53,513 nucleotides of DNA from positions 1 to 53,513 of the forward strand of contig NZ_JANYGL010000091.1 in the NCBI RefSeq assembly GCF_025362435.1, in the 5' to 3' direction. The notes below the pieces were generated by a model that was given only the letters and a program-made list of their open reading frames with translations, was not told the origin of the DNA and searched no databases. Source of the stretch: Polymorphobacter sp. GTDB lineage: Bacteria > Pseudomonadota > Alphaproteobacteria > Sphingomonadales > Sphingomonadaceae. Within the stretch, counting starts at the first letter, position 1; each line of letters begins with the position of its first letter. Below are positions 19,492-29,497 of this stretch, piece by piece. Position numbers and translations under genes: made by a program.

Positions 19492-22239
19492 ATGCGCATT
19501 AAAATCGCCATCCTTGCATCGACAGCCGCAACCGCGCTCGTCACCTCGGCGTCGGCCCAGCAGAGCCCGGCCGGTCAAGGCCCGGGCGGCCAACCGAGCT
19601 CGACGACGACCGCCCCGACCGACACCCCGACCGATCAGTCCGACATTGTCGTCACCGGCATCCGCGCCAGCCTCGGCTCGGCCGAGCGGGTCAAGCGCGA
19701 CGCGCCGCAGATCATTGACTCGGTCGTCGCCGAGGACATCGGCAAGCTGCCCGACATCTCGGTCGCCGACACCGCCGCGCGCATTGCCGGCGTCTAGGTC
19801 TATCGGCAGGCTGGCGAGGCGGGCAGCGTGCTGGTCCGCGGCCTGCCCTATTTCGAAACGACGTACGACGGTCGCGAGATCTTCACCGCCGAGACGCGCG
19901 TTGTCGCGCTGCAGGACTTTCCCTCGCAGAACGTCGCCGCCCTGCAGGTGATCAAGACCTCGACCGCCGACCTCGTCGAGTCTGGTCTCGCCGGCAGCGT
20001 CAACGTCGTCTCGCGCAAGCCGTTCGATTTCAAGGACAGCTGGACCGCGTCGGCGTCGGGCCAGGCCAACTACACGCGCAACGCCGACGCGTTCCGGCCG
20101 CAGGGCAACGTCCTGGTCGCCCACCGCTGGGACAGCAACATCGGCGAGATGGGCGTGCTGGTGAACGGCTCATATACCGAGCTGCGCTACCTCGACAACG
20201 AGCTGTCGAACACCGACTTCGTCGCCAACCCGAGCGTGAACGGCCAGGTCGTACGACTTCCCGACGTCCTGCGCCTGTACGACCGTTCGGGCGACCGCGC
20301 CCGACCCTCGGTCAACGCCGCCTTTCAGTGGAAGCCGAGCCCCAACCTCGAGATTTACGCCGGCGCGCTGTGGCAGGGCTTCCGTAACCGCATCGATGAC
20401 CGCCAGGTCGAGGCGGACCTGTACAATGCCATCTCGTACAACAACCTGACCTTACGTCCGGGCACCAACCTCGTTACCGGGGGCACAATCGTCGACGGCA
20501 ACCAGCCCTTCACCTTCCAGGGCGCGACCTACAACAAGACCGACACCTTCCAGTATTCGGCCGGGTTCAAGTGGGACCAGGACCGTTGGCACGTCTCGGC
20601 CGACGGCGCGCGGACGACGAGCGCCTTCGTTGGCTCCACCGAGTCGCTCGACCGTCGCTTTACCGGCACGCCGACGATCACCTTCAACAATCAGCGGCCC
20701 GAGTTCAGCATCACCGGGCTGAACCAGAACAATCCCGCCGGATTCCTCTATCAGGGCCTGTTCGAGGAGAACCAGCGCTCGGCCGGGCGCGGCTGGCAGG
20801 TGCGCGGCGACGTTACCTACGACGCCGACTGGGCGTTCCTGAAGAATATCCAGCTCGGTGCGCGCTACACCGACCGCACCGCCGATCGCTTCTACGGCAA
20901 TCGCTACTCGGCGCAGTTGCCGCTCGGCATCAACGCCTCGACCCTGCCGCTATCGTCGTCGGTGTTCAACCCCGGCTTCGCCGGCACCGACACGCAGGGA
21001 TTCCGCAACTGGTCGGCCCCGCTCTACCAGAGCTTCCGCGACAACGTCGTCGGCTTGCGCCAGTTCGTCATCGCCAACTGCCCGGCGATCGTGGCGACCG
21101 ATAAGGGCAACGGCTGCCTCGGCTATACCACTGCGCCGGTCAACGATCCGCTGCTCTACCACGCCTCGGAACGGACGATCGCCGGCTATGCTCAGGCCAA
21201 CTACGCTTTCGGCGACGTGATGGACGGCACCGTCGGCGTGCGCATCGTCAACACCCGCGAACGGGTGCAGGGACCGCAGCCCGCGAGCGTCGCGGACTTT
21301 AATAATTCGAACGAGTTCACCGACTATCTGCCCAATGTCAGCGCGCGGATCCATCTCGCGCCGCAGGTGCAGTTCCGGCTGGCCTATTCGCAGACCCGGA
21401 CGCTACCGAACTTCTCCGACCTCAATCCGAACCTGACGCTGAACGCGCCGCCTTCGACACCCGACCAGAGAGGCACGCCCGGCAATCCGCAGACCGGTCA
21501 GGGCGGCAATCCGTTCCTCAAGCCGTATAAGTCGGACAATTTCGACGCGAGCCTCGAGTTCTACGTCTCGCGCACGGCCTTTGCCTCAGCCGCCTATTTC
21601 CACCGCGAGCTCGACGGCTTCATCCAGTCGGGAACGACGATCATCCCGAACGACCCGGTTCACGGCTACACCGAGATCACGTCCCCGTTCAACACCGGCA
21701 AGGGCCACATCGACGGCTGGGAGCTGCAGGGGCAGAGCTTCCTCGACATCCCCAGCCTGCCCAAGTGGGTGCAGGGCTTCGGCCTGCAGGCGAGCGTCAC
21801 CTTCCTCAACGCCCAGACGCAGGTGTTCAATCCGACGCTGAACGGCGGCGCCGGCGGCCTTTATTATCAGCCGCTGATCGACCAGCTGAATGGCTCGTCG
21901 CGCTTCCTCTACAATATTGTCGCGCTGTACGAGCAGGGGCCGCTATCGGCCCGCGCGACGCTGAACGGACGGTCGAGCTTCCTCGCGACGCAGCAGTTCC
22001 GCGGCAACGATGTCTATTTCGAATACGGCAAGCCGGCGCCGCGGGTCGACCTGTCGGTCAACTACGAGATCCGGCCATCGGTGACGATCTTCGGCGACTG
22101 GACCAACGTCACCGGCGCGCCGTTCAAGCAGTACGAAAGCTCCGCGCGGGACGGAGCAACGCGCGCGGAGTTCATCCGCTACATCCGCTACGACGAGAGT
22201 GTCGCCTCAGTCGGCGTCCGCGTCCGCCTTGGCGGCTGA
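19492..22239 (+). pseudogene. TonB-dependent receptor interrupted by one in-frame amber codon
   Basis: An outer-membrane receptor reading of 915 codons with a signal peptide (residues 1-22, ending ASA), a TonB-box-like DIVVTGIRASL, a plug domain and a full barrel ending SVASVGVRVRLGG. Codon 102 (19795-19797) is TAG. The frame on both sides is the same, and the context ARIAGV-stop-VYRQAGEAGSVLVRG matches relatives that have Gln there, so one C-to-T change (CAG to TAG) explains it. The rest is undamaged, so the event is recent, or the stop is read through, or it is a sequencing error. GGGGAG precedes the ATG. It is divergent from the epimerase/GH operon and probably served as its oligosaccharide importer. 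Confidence 0.87.
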
Positions 22240-22421
22240 GCGTCGCGACTCGACCAGTACTCAAACGGCGGCCGCACGGCTCCGGGCTTGCAGTTGGAGC
22301 CTCTAACTGCTTGCCCTGACCGGACGACATGCCTCGGTGGACAACGGCTGCAAGAGTTGGCCGGTGAGCGTGGTCCACGTCGGAAACGAAACAGACCTAA
22401 AGCGCCGACGGTAACCCGGAG

Positions 22422-23528
22422 TCAGCAATCGCTCAGTGCGCGGATCGAGCGGATCAAGGGTCCGCCGCCGCGGCTGGTCAGGTTGACGATCGACGTTCCA
22501 TCGCAGTGTGACCGCCCAGTCGAGTAGCGGTAGGTGACGCGGTAGCTGCCGCCGGCGAGCGGGACGATGTCTCGGAGTCGGAGCGGCTCGGGCAGCCGCC
22601 CGTAGAAGCGTGAGATCGCCCCGGGCGAGTAGACCCGCCCGCCACGCTTTTCTGGCACGACCTGCGCCGAGGCGGTCTCGCCGTCGCCGGTACCGAGCGC
22701 GTTGTAGAATGTCCGAACCGTCTCCTCGCCGCCGCCGCCGGCGCGGTTGTCGCGGCGAGATTTGCGATAGGCATCGTCGCGCGGAAGCGGCGCTTCGGCC
22801 TTGACCACAACGCGATCTGGCGTCGGTTGGGGCGGCAGCCGGTGCCGGATCACGGGCACGGCCTCGCGCACCGCAGGATCAGAGGGACCCTGCGGCGCCC
22901 CCCGCGCCGCCGGGGCAAGCGGATCGGGCGCACCGGGCCCGTCGGGAGGCCGCGCGTCGGCGACCGTCATCGGCGGCGGCGCACCGGGCGCGGCCTGCTG
23001 TTCGTCGATCGCCGGCGGTGGGCGATAGGCCCCGCCGCCAAGGTTGAACGCCGCCAGCCGGGTAACGATCGGCTCGGCACCTTTGAGCTGATAAACGAGG
23101 CCGTGACCGTCGGCCGCCGCCTGCGCCGTGTAGTCGACGTCGGCCTGCAGGCTGTGCTCGCCGCCGAACGCCGGGCCGGCCGCCGACGGCAGCTCGAGGA
23201 CCATGCACCCGTGGCAGCGGGTGATCTGCAGCGCGGGATCGGAGCCGGCAACGACCGGGTTCGTCATCCGCACGAAGGAATAGTCGGCGAGCGTGTCGAG
23301 CTTTGCGCGGGCCGCGGGCTGCGCTGCCGTGGCCTGGTCGAACATCACGCCCTTGAGCCGGTCGTACGCCTCGGCCGAGCTGCATGCTGCCTGCTGCCGA
23401 TGTGCCGCTGCACGGATCTTGGCCGGGTCCGCCGCTTCGGTCGGCTTGATCTTGCCGCAACCAGCGACCGCAAGCGCCGCCGCAAGCGCGATGCCGCCGC
23501 CGCCTCGCAAGCTCGTAATCGCGCGCAT
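22422..23528 (-). CDS. Proline-rich lipoprotein of unknown function
   Basis: A 368-residue protein I cannot assign to a known family. It has a lipoprotein signal: a hydrophobic stretch, then AVAGC with the modified cysteine at residue 24. The N-terminal third contains paired cysteines (QQAACSS, ITRCHGC). The middle, about residues 180-270, is rich in proline, alanine and charged residues and is probably disordered. The C-terminal 100 residues (ETVRTFYNALGTGDGETASA onward, ending in a Cys) look folded and could resemble an NTF2-like or secretion-associated domain. It runs alone, 200 bases downstream of the serine hydrolase on the same strand. Confidence 0.7.
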   Translation of the reverse strand: MRAITSLRGGGGIALAAALAVAGCGKIKPTEAADPAKIRAAAHRQQAACSSAEAYDRLKGVMFDQATAAQPAARAKLDTLADYSFVRMTNPVVAGSDPALQITRCHGCMVLELPSAAGPAFGGEHSLQADVDYTAQAAADGHGLVYQLKGAEPIVTRLAAFNLGGGAYRPPPAIDEQQAAPGAPPPMTVADARPPDGPGAPDPLAPAARGAPQGPSDPAVREAVPVIRHRLPPQPTPDRVVVKAEAPLPRDDAYRKSRRDNRAGGGGEETVRTFYNALGTGDGETASAQVVPEKRGGRVYSPGAISRFYGRLPEPLRLRDIVPLAGGSYRVTYRYSTGRSHCDGTSIVNLTSRGGGPLIRSIRALSDC

Positions 23529-23729
23529 GATCGACCCGTTTTCTGCCGCGGCCAGACCGCTGAGTGATGCCAACGCACGAGCGGGGAAAACAGCAATGTC
23601 CGCCGAGCCTCCGCCGCCACCATCTGCTTGTCCAGCATCCTACGCAGACGCAGCCTTGCCTGCCTCGCACCAGCTATGCGCAAGTTGTCGGCAGCCGGCC
23701 TGGTGTGCGCACCGGCCGGAGCAGACGCC

Positions 23730-25436
23730 TCAGCTCAGGCGGATCATCGTCGCGCCCGACGAGATCAGTCGGTACATGCGGTCGGCAACGGGTGTGTCGA
23801 ACCAGAACCGTTCGTAACCGCCCTTGTCCTCCTCGGCGCGCCAAAACCCGGCCGCATCCTCGACAAGCGGCCCGATGCCGAGAGCTACCAGCCGGTCACC
23901 GCGGACAACGATGTCTGCTCCGCCAACCCACGGATTTGCCGAACTATAGTCGCCGGCTAGTGACACCAGCCGATCCGGGACCGTGGGTGTTGCCAGAACG
24001 GGCGGCTGGATGCGCCCGAACGCACGATCACGATACCAGAGCCGGTCGGGAGGACGATTTTCCTTCTCCCCTTTGCTGTTGGAGAATTCCAGCGTTGCGG
24101 CGCGAAAGCCCGACAGATCGGTCATGAGCTTGCCGCCCGATGCCTCCAGGCGTCCGGTCTGATCGCCTGATCGGGCCACGAGGCCGATGGCGCCTCTCCC
24201 GATTTCGAGGATCGCGCCATCGGCAGCGACCCATCGGCCGACATACCGTTCGGGCTTGTCGACCCGACGCGACGCGAATGGATCGGGTTGGGGCGGCAAC
24301 GGCTTGCCCGTACGTACTGCCCGCAATGCCCGTGTCGCATAGGCCGTGACCGCGACCGGCCGATGCTCGGCGAGCGTACCGTTGGTGCTTGCAAACGCGC
24401 CGACGCCCTCGTCGGCATCGACGTCGAAGGACGAGGTGAAAAGCTGCATGCCGCCGGTGTGATGAAGCATCGGCCGGCCGTCGATCTTTGTCCGCATGAA
24501 GCCCGATGAATAGCCGCCGCCGACCTCCTCGGCTTTCGCCACTTTTGCCAGCAGTGCCTTGGCACTTGCATCGGAGAGCAGCGGGGCACCTTTGCCCCGG
24601 CCGAGCGCGATCACGTAGCGCAGATAGGCCGCCATGTCCGATGCGGTCGCCAAAACGCTACTCGCGGCATCGTCCATCTCGTTCCACGGGCCTTCGACGA
24701 GCGGGCACCCAAACATCGGCGGGAGATCGTCGGCGGTCACATAGCCGCTGGCCATGCGGCCGCGGTCCTCGATGCGGATATGCGCTGTCGCCCGCATCAT
24801 TCCGATCGGCTTCTGCACGCGCTCACGGATTACTTCCGGATGGGGACGTCCGGCGATCTGGGTAATCAACAGGCCGATCAGTTCATAGCCGGTGTTGCTG
24901 TACGAAAACTTGGTGCCGGGCTTGGCCCCGGTCCACAATCGTCCGTCCGGAGAGTTCGGCGGTATCGGCGCGCCATCGGCCAGCCCTGCAACATGATTGA
25001 GCAATTGCTGCGCGGTGATCGGCTCAGCCGGCAGGCAGTGCAGTGGCAGGTAGCGCGATATCGGCGCATTCAGGTCGATTTTGCCCTCGCCCGCGAGTTG
25101 CCACAGCGCGAGCGCGGCCAGGGATTTGGATATCGAGCCGATTTCGAAAAGATGGTCGGGACCGACCGGGGTGCGGCTGGCGAGATCCGCCCATCCGATG
25201 CAGAGATCGGCCTCGAAGCCGTCATCGTCGACCAGCGAGACGATCATGCCGGGCAAACCGGTCGCCATGAGTTCGGCCTGTGCGCAGGCACGGATCGCCT
25301 CGATCGCTGCCGCATAGACATGCTTGTTCGACGCCCGCAGCACGATACGCCCTGGATATGCCTCCGTCGCGGCAACCGCAGGTGCGACGGCGATAACGGT
25401 GGCCGCGCCGAGTAGCGCACGCCGAGTCATAGTCAT
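23730..25436 (-). CDS. Serine hydrolase, beta-lactamase class C/esterase family
   Basis: A 568-residue exported hydrolase. The N-terminus MTMTRRALLGAATVIAVAPA looks like a Tat-type signal. The class C motifs are all present: SxxK as S101-I-S-K104, YSN at 179-181, and HTGG near residue 318. About 190 residues follow the catalytic domain, with a beta-rich C-terminal part (from ERYVGRWVAADG) like the lipocalin-type tail of D-aminopeptidases and esterases in this family. It may act on peptides or esters rather than confer antibiotic resistance. The ATG at 25436 has GGGGA seven bases upstream. It is divergent from the GGDEF-EAL gene. Confidence 0.9.
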   Translation of the reverse strand: MTMTRRALLGAATVIAVAPAVAATEAYPGRIVLRASNKHVYAAAIEAIRACAQAELMATGLPGMIVSLVDDDGFEADLCIGWADLASRTPVGPDHLFEIGSISKSLAALALWQLAGEGKIDLNAPISRYLPLHCLPAEPITAQQLLNHVAGLADGAPIPPNSPDGRLWTGAKPGTKFSYSNTGYELIGLLITQIAGRPHPEVIRERVQKPIGMMRATAHIRIEDRGRMASGYVTADDLPPMFGCPLVEGPWNEMDDAASSVLATASDMAAYLRYVIALGRGKGAPLLSDASAKALLAKVAKAEEVGGGYSSGFMRTKIDGRPMLHHTGGMQLFTSSFDVDADEGVGAFASTNGTLAEHRPVAVTAYATRALRAVRTGKPLPPQPDPFASRRVDKPERYVGRWVAADGAILEIGRGAIGLVARSGDQTGRLEASGGKLMTDLSGFRAATLEFSNSKGEKENRPPDRLWYRDRAFGRIQPPVLATPTVPDRLVSLAGDYSSANPWVGGADIVVRGDRLVALGIGPLVEDAAGFWRAEEDKGGYERFWFDTPVADRMYRLISSGATMIRLS

Positions 25437-25556
25437 CTGCAGGTCCCCAAAATTCCGTCGGCTTAGCAGTAAGTCGAGATACGTACTGGTCCAAGCGTCT
25501 ATTCAGGTTCGGGCACCGGGCGCGGACACCGGCATATCGAAGACAAACTGAAAGCA

Positions 25557-25580
25557 CGCCGCCCTGATTGATCGGCGGCG
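25557..25580. repeat. Short GC hairpin upstream of serine hydrolase
   Basis: cgccgcc and ggcggcg separated by ten bases. On the minus strand it is followed by ctttcagtttgtctt, a partly T-rich tail, so it could be a weak terminator or leader hairpin for transcription moving toward the serine hydrolase. No peptide leader is evident. Confidence 0.35.
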
Positions 25581-25640
25581 CGCTGTTTGAGCTCACCGAG
25601 CGGCAACGCTCGCCGGAATTTCTGGTTAATTCAACTGCTT

Positions 25641-25669
25641 ATCTTAACTTGGCGGGGATAAGTTAAGAT
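25641..25669. promoter_or_regulatory. Perfect 10-bp inverted repeat in the GGDEF-EAL upstream region (candidate operator)
   Basis: atcttaactt, nine-base spacer, aagttaagat. The arms are AT-rich in an otherwise GC-rich region and lie 42-70 bases before the GTG of the GGDEF-EAL gene, where a promoter is expected. This fits a binding site for a dimeric regulator. No candidate regulator is adjacent on that side. Confidence 0.5.
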
Positions 25670-25710
25670 TGCGTTAGCTCCTGCCACGTATGTCCGCCAT
25701 GGGGAGCTAA

Positions 25711-27425
25711 GTGAGCAATACAGCTTTGATAATCCAGCCCGGCGAGACCGAATTGACGGTGAGCGACTTGGCTCGTCGAAGGTTCGAGCAGATGCTCGCC
25801 AGTTCGGTGACCGCCGCGGTTTGTGCCGGAGCCGACAATCTGATCGTGTCATGGAGTGCGGCGGCCGAAACGCTTTTCGGCTTTCGTGCCGCGGACGCGG
25901 TCGGCCAGCTGTTGACGATTATCGTCCCTCCCCACCTCCGCGCCGCGCATGAGGCTGGGATTCGTCGGGCCGCTCACGCGGGCCACGCCCGTCTGGCGGG
26001 ACGTTCGATCGAGGTGCTCGCGCTGCATGCGGATGGTAGCGAAATACCGGTCGATCTCTCACTCGCAATGTGGTTCGAGGCAGGGAAGCCGATGTTCGGT
26101 GCTCTGCTGCGCGATATTGCGGACCGGCACTCGGCGACGCAGCGCCTCAGGCATCTTGCCAACTGCGACACGCTCACCTCGCTTCCGAACCGCAATGCGT
26201 TGCACGAGCGCCTCGCGACGGACGTCGCAAAGGGAGCGTGCTCGCTGCTGCTGCTCGACCTCGATGGGTTCAAGCATGTGAACGACAGCTTGGGCCATTC
26301 CGTCGGCGACGCGCTTTTGACCGCAGTCGGGGCGCGGTTGACGGCGGCGGTACAACCCAACGAAATGGTCGCTCGCCTCGGCGGCGATGAGTTTGCCGTC
26401 TTGCTCCCTGCCTGCGCAGACGCACGGAAGGTCGACGCGCTTGCCGCCCGAGTTTTTCGAGCCTTGGAAAAGCCGTTCGAGCTTGTCGGGCAATCGATCT
26501 ACGTCGGGACCAGCATCGGCATTGCAATGTCGCCTAAAGATGCCGTCGACGTTGAACAGCTCCTGTCTAGTGCGGATCTTGCACTGTACAGCGCCAAGAA
26601 CAATGGCGGGAATGTCCATACTTTCTTCTCGCGCTCGATGCAGAGCAACGCTGAGCAACGGCGTCGCTTGAATTCAGAGCTGCGGCAAGCGTTGGCGAAC
26701 GATGAGTTTGCACTCTGGTTCCAGCCGCAGGTCCGGTTGACCGACGGCTCGCTGTCGGGGTTCGAGGCGCTGCTGAGGTGGCATCATCCTGTCCGCGGCA
26801 TTCTCGCGCCAAAGTCGTTTATCGATGTGCTCGAGGAGAGCGCGATTGCCGAAGACGTCGGCGACTGGATCATCGAGCAATCTTGTGCAGCTGCGGCTGC
26901 GTGGACCCGGGATGGCGCTGGCGCGATGCGGATCGGGGTTAATCTGTTCGCGGCGCAGTTACGCTCAGGCCGTCTCTTCGCAACTGTGACGTCTGCGCTC
27001 CAGAGGCATGGGCTATCGCCGGACCAGCTCGAGCTCGAGCTCACCGAAAACACGGTCATCCGACAAAACAAACAGTCGACCAAAGCGCTCAGGCGGCTGA
27101 AGGCACTTGGTGTCGGCATCGCGCTGGACGATTTTGGTACCGGTTTCGCCTCGTTGAGCCTGCTGCAGAATTTTCCTTTGACGCGTCTGAAGATCGACCG
27201 CAGTTTTGTCTCACGGATCGCGCGCAGGGTCGGCGACGCCACACGATCGTCCGGGCTGTCGTCAAGATCGCAGGTAGCTTCGATCTATCCGTGATCGCCG
27301 AGGGGGTCGAAACGGCTGAGCAGGAGGCGACCTTGACGAGACTCGGCTGCACTGAAGCGCAAGGATATCGTTATGGACGGCCGTTGCCGCTCTCCGAGAT
27401 CGATGCATTCAGTTTTCACGGATGA
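25711..27425 (+). pseudogene. PAS-GGDEF-EAL cyclic-di-GMP protein with frameshift near the 3' end
   Basis: A PAS domain (about residues 25-140), a GGDEF domain with an intact active site RLGGDEF (224-228), and an EAL domain beginning FEALLRWHHP (about 350), with DDFGTG near 473. After DRSFVSRIARRVGDAT the zero frame runs into unrelated residues and stops at 27294. Another frame continues the family sequence from about 27240: IVRAVVKIAGSFDLSVIAEGVE, then QGYRYGRPL, with a natural stop at 27425. The net shift equals one lost or two gained bases, next to the short repeat acac near 27239. The cyclase half should be intact; the EAL half would lose the AEGVE and QGY motifs. GTG start with GGGGAG upstream. 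Confidence 0.85.
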
Positions 27426-27990
27426 AGCCGTCGACGGATCCGTACGGCATCAGTTCTCGCACGAGAGCTCGGCTACTCCGATGCAGGGCGACCGTGATCT
27501 GAGCCGTCGTAGCCGCACCGCGACCGCGCAGCCATTCATCCAATAGTGTCATCTGTGACGCGGCCAATTGCGCGGCAACGAGCCTGACCGGAAGCAGGGA
27601 AGGCCCGGCGCCGGGCATGACGGTCAGGCGCTGTTCGATCGCCTCAGCCAAAGTGGCGACGATCAAGCTCATCGACCGGCCCGAAAACACGGCGCGGGCG
27701 AACCGTCGCTTTTCCCAGAAATGCTCCGGGATATAAGACAAGCCGTCCGGCTGGCGGTCGCTGATACAAGCGTCGGTCAATAGCGCCAGAAAGGGTCGCA
27801 GGCTCTGGACGAGCAGATCCTCCTTGTTGCGAAAGTGCTTGTATAGCGTCGACCTGCCGACATTGGCGCGAGCCGCGACCTCGCACACGTCGACACCGCC
27901 GTATCCCCGTTCGAAGAACAGGGAACGGAATGCCTCGAGGATCGCACGCCTGCTTCGTTCGATCCGGCGATCCGCACTGTCTTGGTTCAT
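27409..27990 (-). CDS. TetR-family regulator
   Basis: A 193-residue repressor-type protein. The N-terminal helix-turn-helix is clear: SRRAILEAFRSLFFERGY, then DVCEVAARANVGRSTLYKHF, then NKEDLL (about residues 14-62). The C-terminal ligand domain is variable and gives no clue to the inducer. The ATG at 27990 is preferred, with AGGA nine bases upstream; an ATG three codons earlier has no ribosome site. It is divergent from the secreted protein at 28102, which is a natural target. Its 3' end overlaps the frameshifted EAL gene by 17 bases on the opposite strand. Confidence 0.9.
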   Translation of the reverse strand: MNQDSADRRIERSRRAILEAFRSLFFERGYGGVDVCEVAARANVGRSTLYKHFRNKEDLLVQSLRPFLALLTDACISDRQPDGLSYIPEHFWEKRRFARAVFSGRSMSLIVATLAEAIEQRLTVMPGAGPSLLPVRLVAAQLAASQMTLLDEWLRGRGAATTAQITVALHRSSRALVRELMPYGSVDGFIREN

Positions 27991-28101
27991 GCGAGACATT
28001 CCTAGCAGAATGTCCATAAACGGCCATGCCGATCGTGCAGGCCCGCAACGATCGGCCCGGAGCCGGTAGATAATCGGTTCTCCCCTTAAAAAGGTACGCC
28101 G

Positions 28102-28674
28102 ATGCTCCGCTCCGTGTTGCTCGCCGCCGTTCTTGCACTGGCCACTGCCGGTCCAGTCGCTGCACATGAAATCCGCGTCGGCCAGACCGCCGCGTCCGAT
28201 CCCTATGCGCCTTATTCCTTCCTGGTCGGTGACTGGAACGTCGGCGACGCATCCGGTGGAGCCGCCTTCGTCACGCTGCGGTTTCAATGGGCACACGACA
28301 AAGCCTATCTCAAGTACGGAGCCTACATCGGGCAGGAGCCGCATTTCGAAGGGGTGATGATGTGGAACGGGGCGCACCATAATCTGGACGCGTTGGTCGC
28401 GATGGATATGGAGCACGGGCTGGTTCAGGAACGGGGCAGCGTCTCGATCATCGATGGCGCCGCCGTACGCGACAGCCTCGCGACATACTCCGAAGGGGTC
28501 AGCGCCGGCGGTCCGCTGGCGGGTCCGGGCGGTGCGACAAGCCGGACGCGCCAGACGATGCGCCCGATCGACGCCGACCACATCGCTTTGTCCTTCGAAA
28601 TCGAGACACCGTCGGGCTGGAAGCCGGCGATGCCGGGCGGCGATCATCTGCTGATGACACGCGCCAAGACGTAA
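28102..28674 (+). CDS. Secreted protein of unknown function
   Basis: A 190-residue protein with a cleavable signal peptide (residues 1-21, ending VAA-HE). The mature part begins with YSFLVGDWNVG, a phrase common in small beta-barrel, DUF1579-like secreted proteins that bind or carry small molecules. It continues with alternating beta-type segments (KAYLKYGAYIG, FEGVMMWNGAHHNLD, ALSFEIETPSGW). I cannot name a family with certainty. It is divergent from the TetR gene with a 111-base gap and is likely under its control. Confidence 0.75.
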   Translation: MLRSVLLAAVLALATAGPVAAHEIRVGQTAASDPYAPYSFLVGDWNVGDASGGAAFVTLRFQWAHDKAYLKYGAYIGQEPHFEGVMMWNGAHHNLDALVAMDMEHGLVQERGSVSIIDGAAVRDSLATYSEGVSAGGPLAGPGGATSRTRQTMRPIDADHIALSFEIETPSGWKPAMPGGDHLLMTRAKT

Positions 28675-28819
28675 CCCTCGAGGACTGGGGCGAGGTTGCG
28701 ATCCATGCAACGCTCGACGGTACGGCAATGGCCGCGAGCTACCCCGGCTATCTGTAATTTCGGCCCTATTCCGAAAGTGCGGCCGGCGAAGCCTAGCGCC
28801 GGCTGCGCCGACCCAGAGC

Positions 28820-29497
28820 TTAGGCTGGAACTTTGTCATCGGCGACGAACAGTATCCGTGCGACCAGCGCCGCCAGCAGCGCGCCAGCGATCTGCGCGGC
28901 AATGAACCCCGGCGCGTCGATCGGCCTGATCCCTGAGAAACTGACCGTCAGCGCGCGCGCCAGCGTGATCGCGGGATTGGCGAAGCTGGTCGACGAGGTG
29001 AACCAGTAGCCCGCCGTGATGACCGCGGCGACCGTCAGCGGAGTCCATGCCGGACGATAGCGGACCGAACCAAGGATCGTCAGCACGAGGGCGAACGTCG
29101 CGACGCCCTCCCCAAGCCATTGCCCAGCCCCGGTTCGCGTCTTCACCCCGATCATGAGCGCCGGCATGACGAACATCGTGTGCGCAACCGCAACCCCGAC
29201 CACGCCGCCCGCGAGCTGAGCCGCGACATAGGCAAGGGCATCGCCGGCGGCGAGCTCGCGTCGCAGCGCCGCGACCAGTGTCACCGCCGGATTGAAGTGC
29301 GCGCCCGAGATCGGCCCGAGGATGGTGATAAGGACCAGCAGCATCGCCGCCGTCGCCAGCGTGTTGCCGAGCAGCGCGACCGCGTCGTTCCCGAGGGATA
29401 GTCGCTCGGCCATGATACCCGAGCCGATCACGGTGGCGAACAGCAGGGACGAGCCGAGCCCTTCGGCGAGCAGCCGTCGAGATAACGGCGGCGTCAT
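28820..29497 (-). CDS. aqpS: Aquaporin-family channel in arsenic operon (AqpS-like)
   Basis: A 225-residue MIP-family channel with six transmembrane segments and both half-helix motifs: HFNPAVT (NPA 69-71) and [11 protein letters not shown] (NPA 174-176), with the selectivity-filter Arg at 181. In Sinorhizobium meliloti the aquaglyceroporin AqpS replaces an arsenite pump and lets arsenite made by ArsC leak out down its gradient. The same role fits here: it is the last gene of a coupled ars operon that contains no ArsB or ACR3. ATG at 29497 overlaps the arsH stop as ATGA. Substrate is inferred from context. Confidence 0.88.
   Translation of the reverse strand: MTPPLSRRLLAEGLGSSLLFATVIGSGIMAERLSLGNDAVALLGNTLATAAMLLVLITILGPISGAHFNPAVTLVAALRRELAAGDALAYVAAQLAGGVVGVAVAHTMFVMPALMIGVKTRTGAGQWLGEGVATFALVLTILGSVRYRPAWTPLTVAAVITAGYWFTSSTSFANPAITLARALTVSFSGIRPIDAPGFIAAQIAGALLAALVARILFVADDKVPA

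Noticed and set aside
19795-19797. Amber codon as pyrrolysine or other recoding site
   Set aside because: No pyl genes or recoding element are visible, TonB receptors are not known to use it, and a single C-to-T change from Gln explains it.
23730-25436. Antibiotic-resistance beta-lactamase
   Set aside because: The SxxK/YSN/HTGG motifs are shared with esterases and D-aminopeptidases, and the long C-terminal extension points to those instead.
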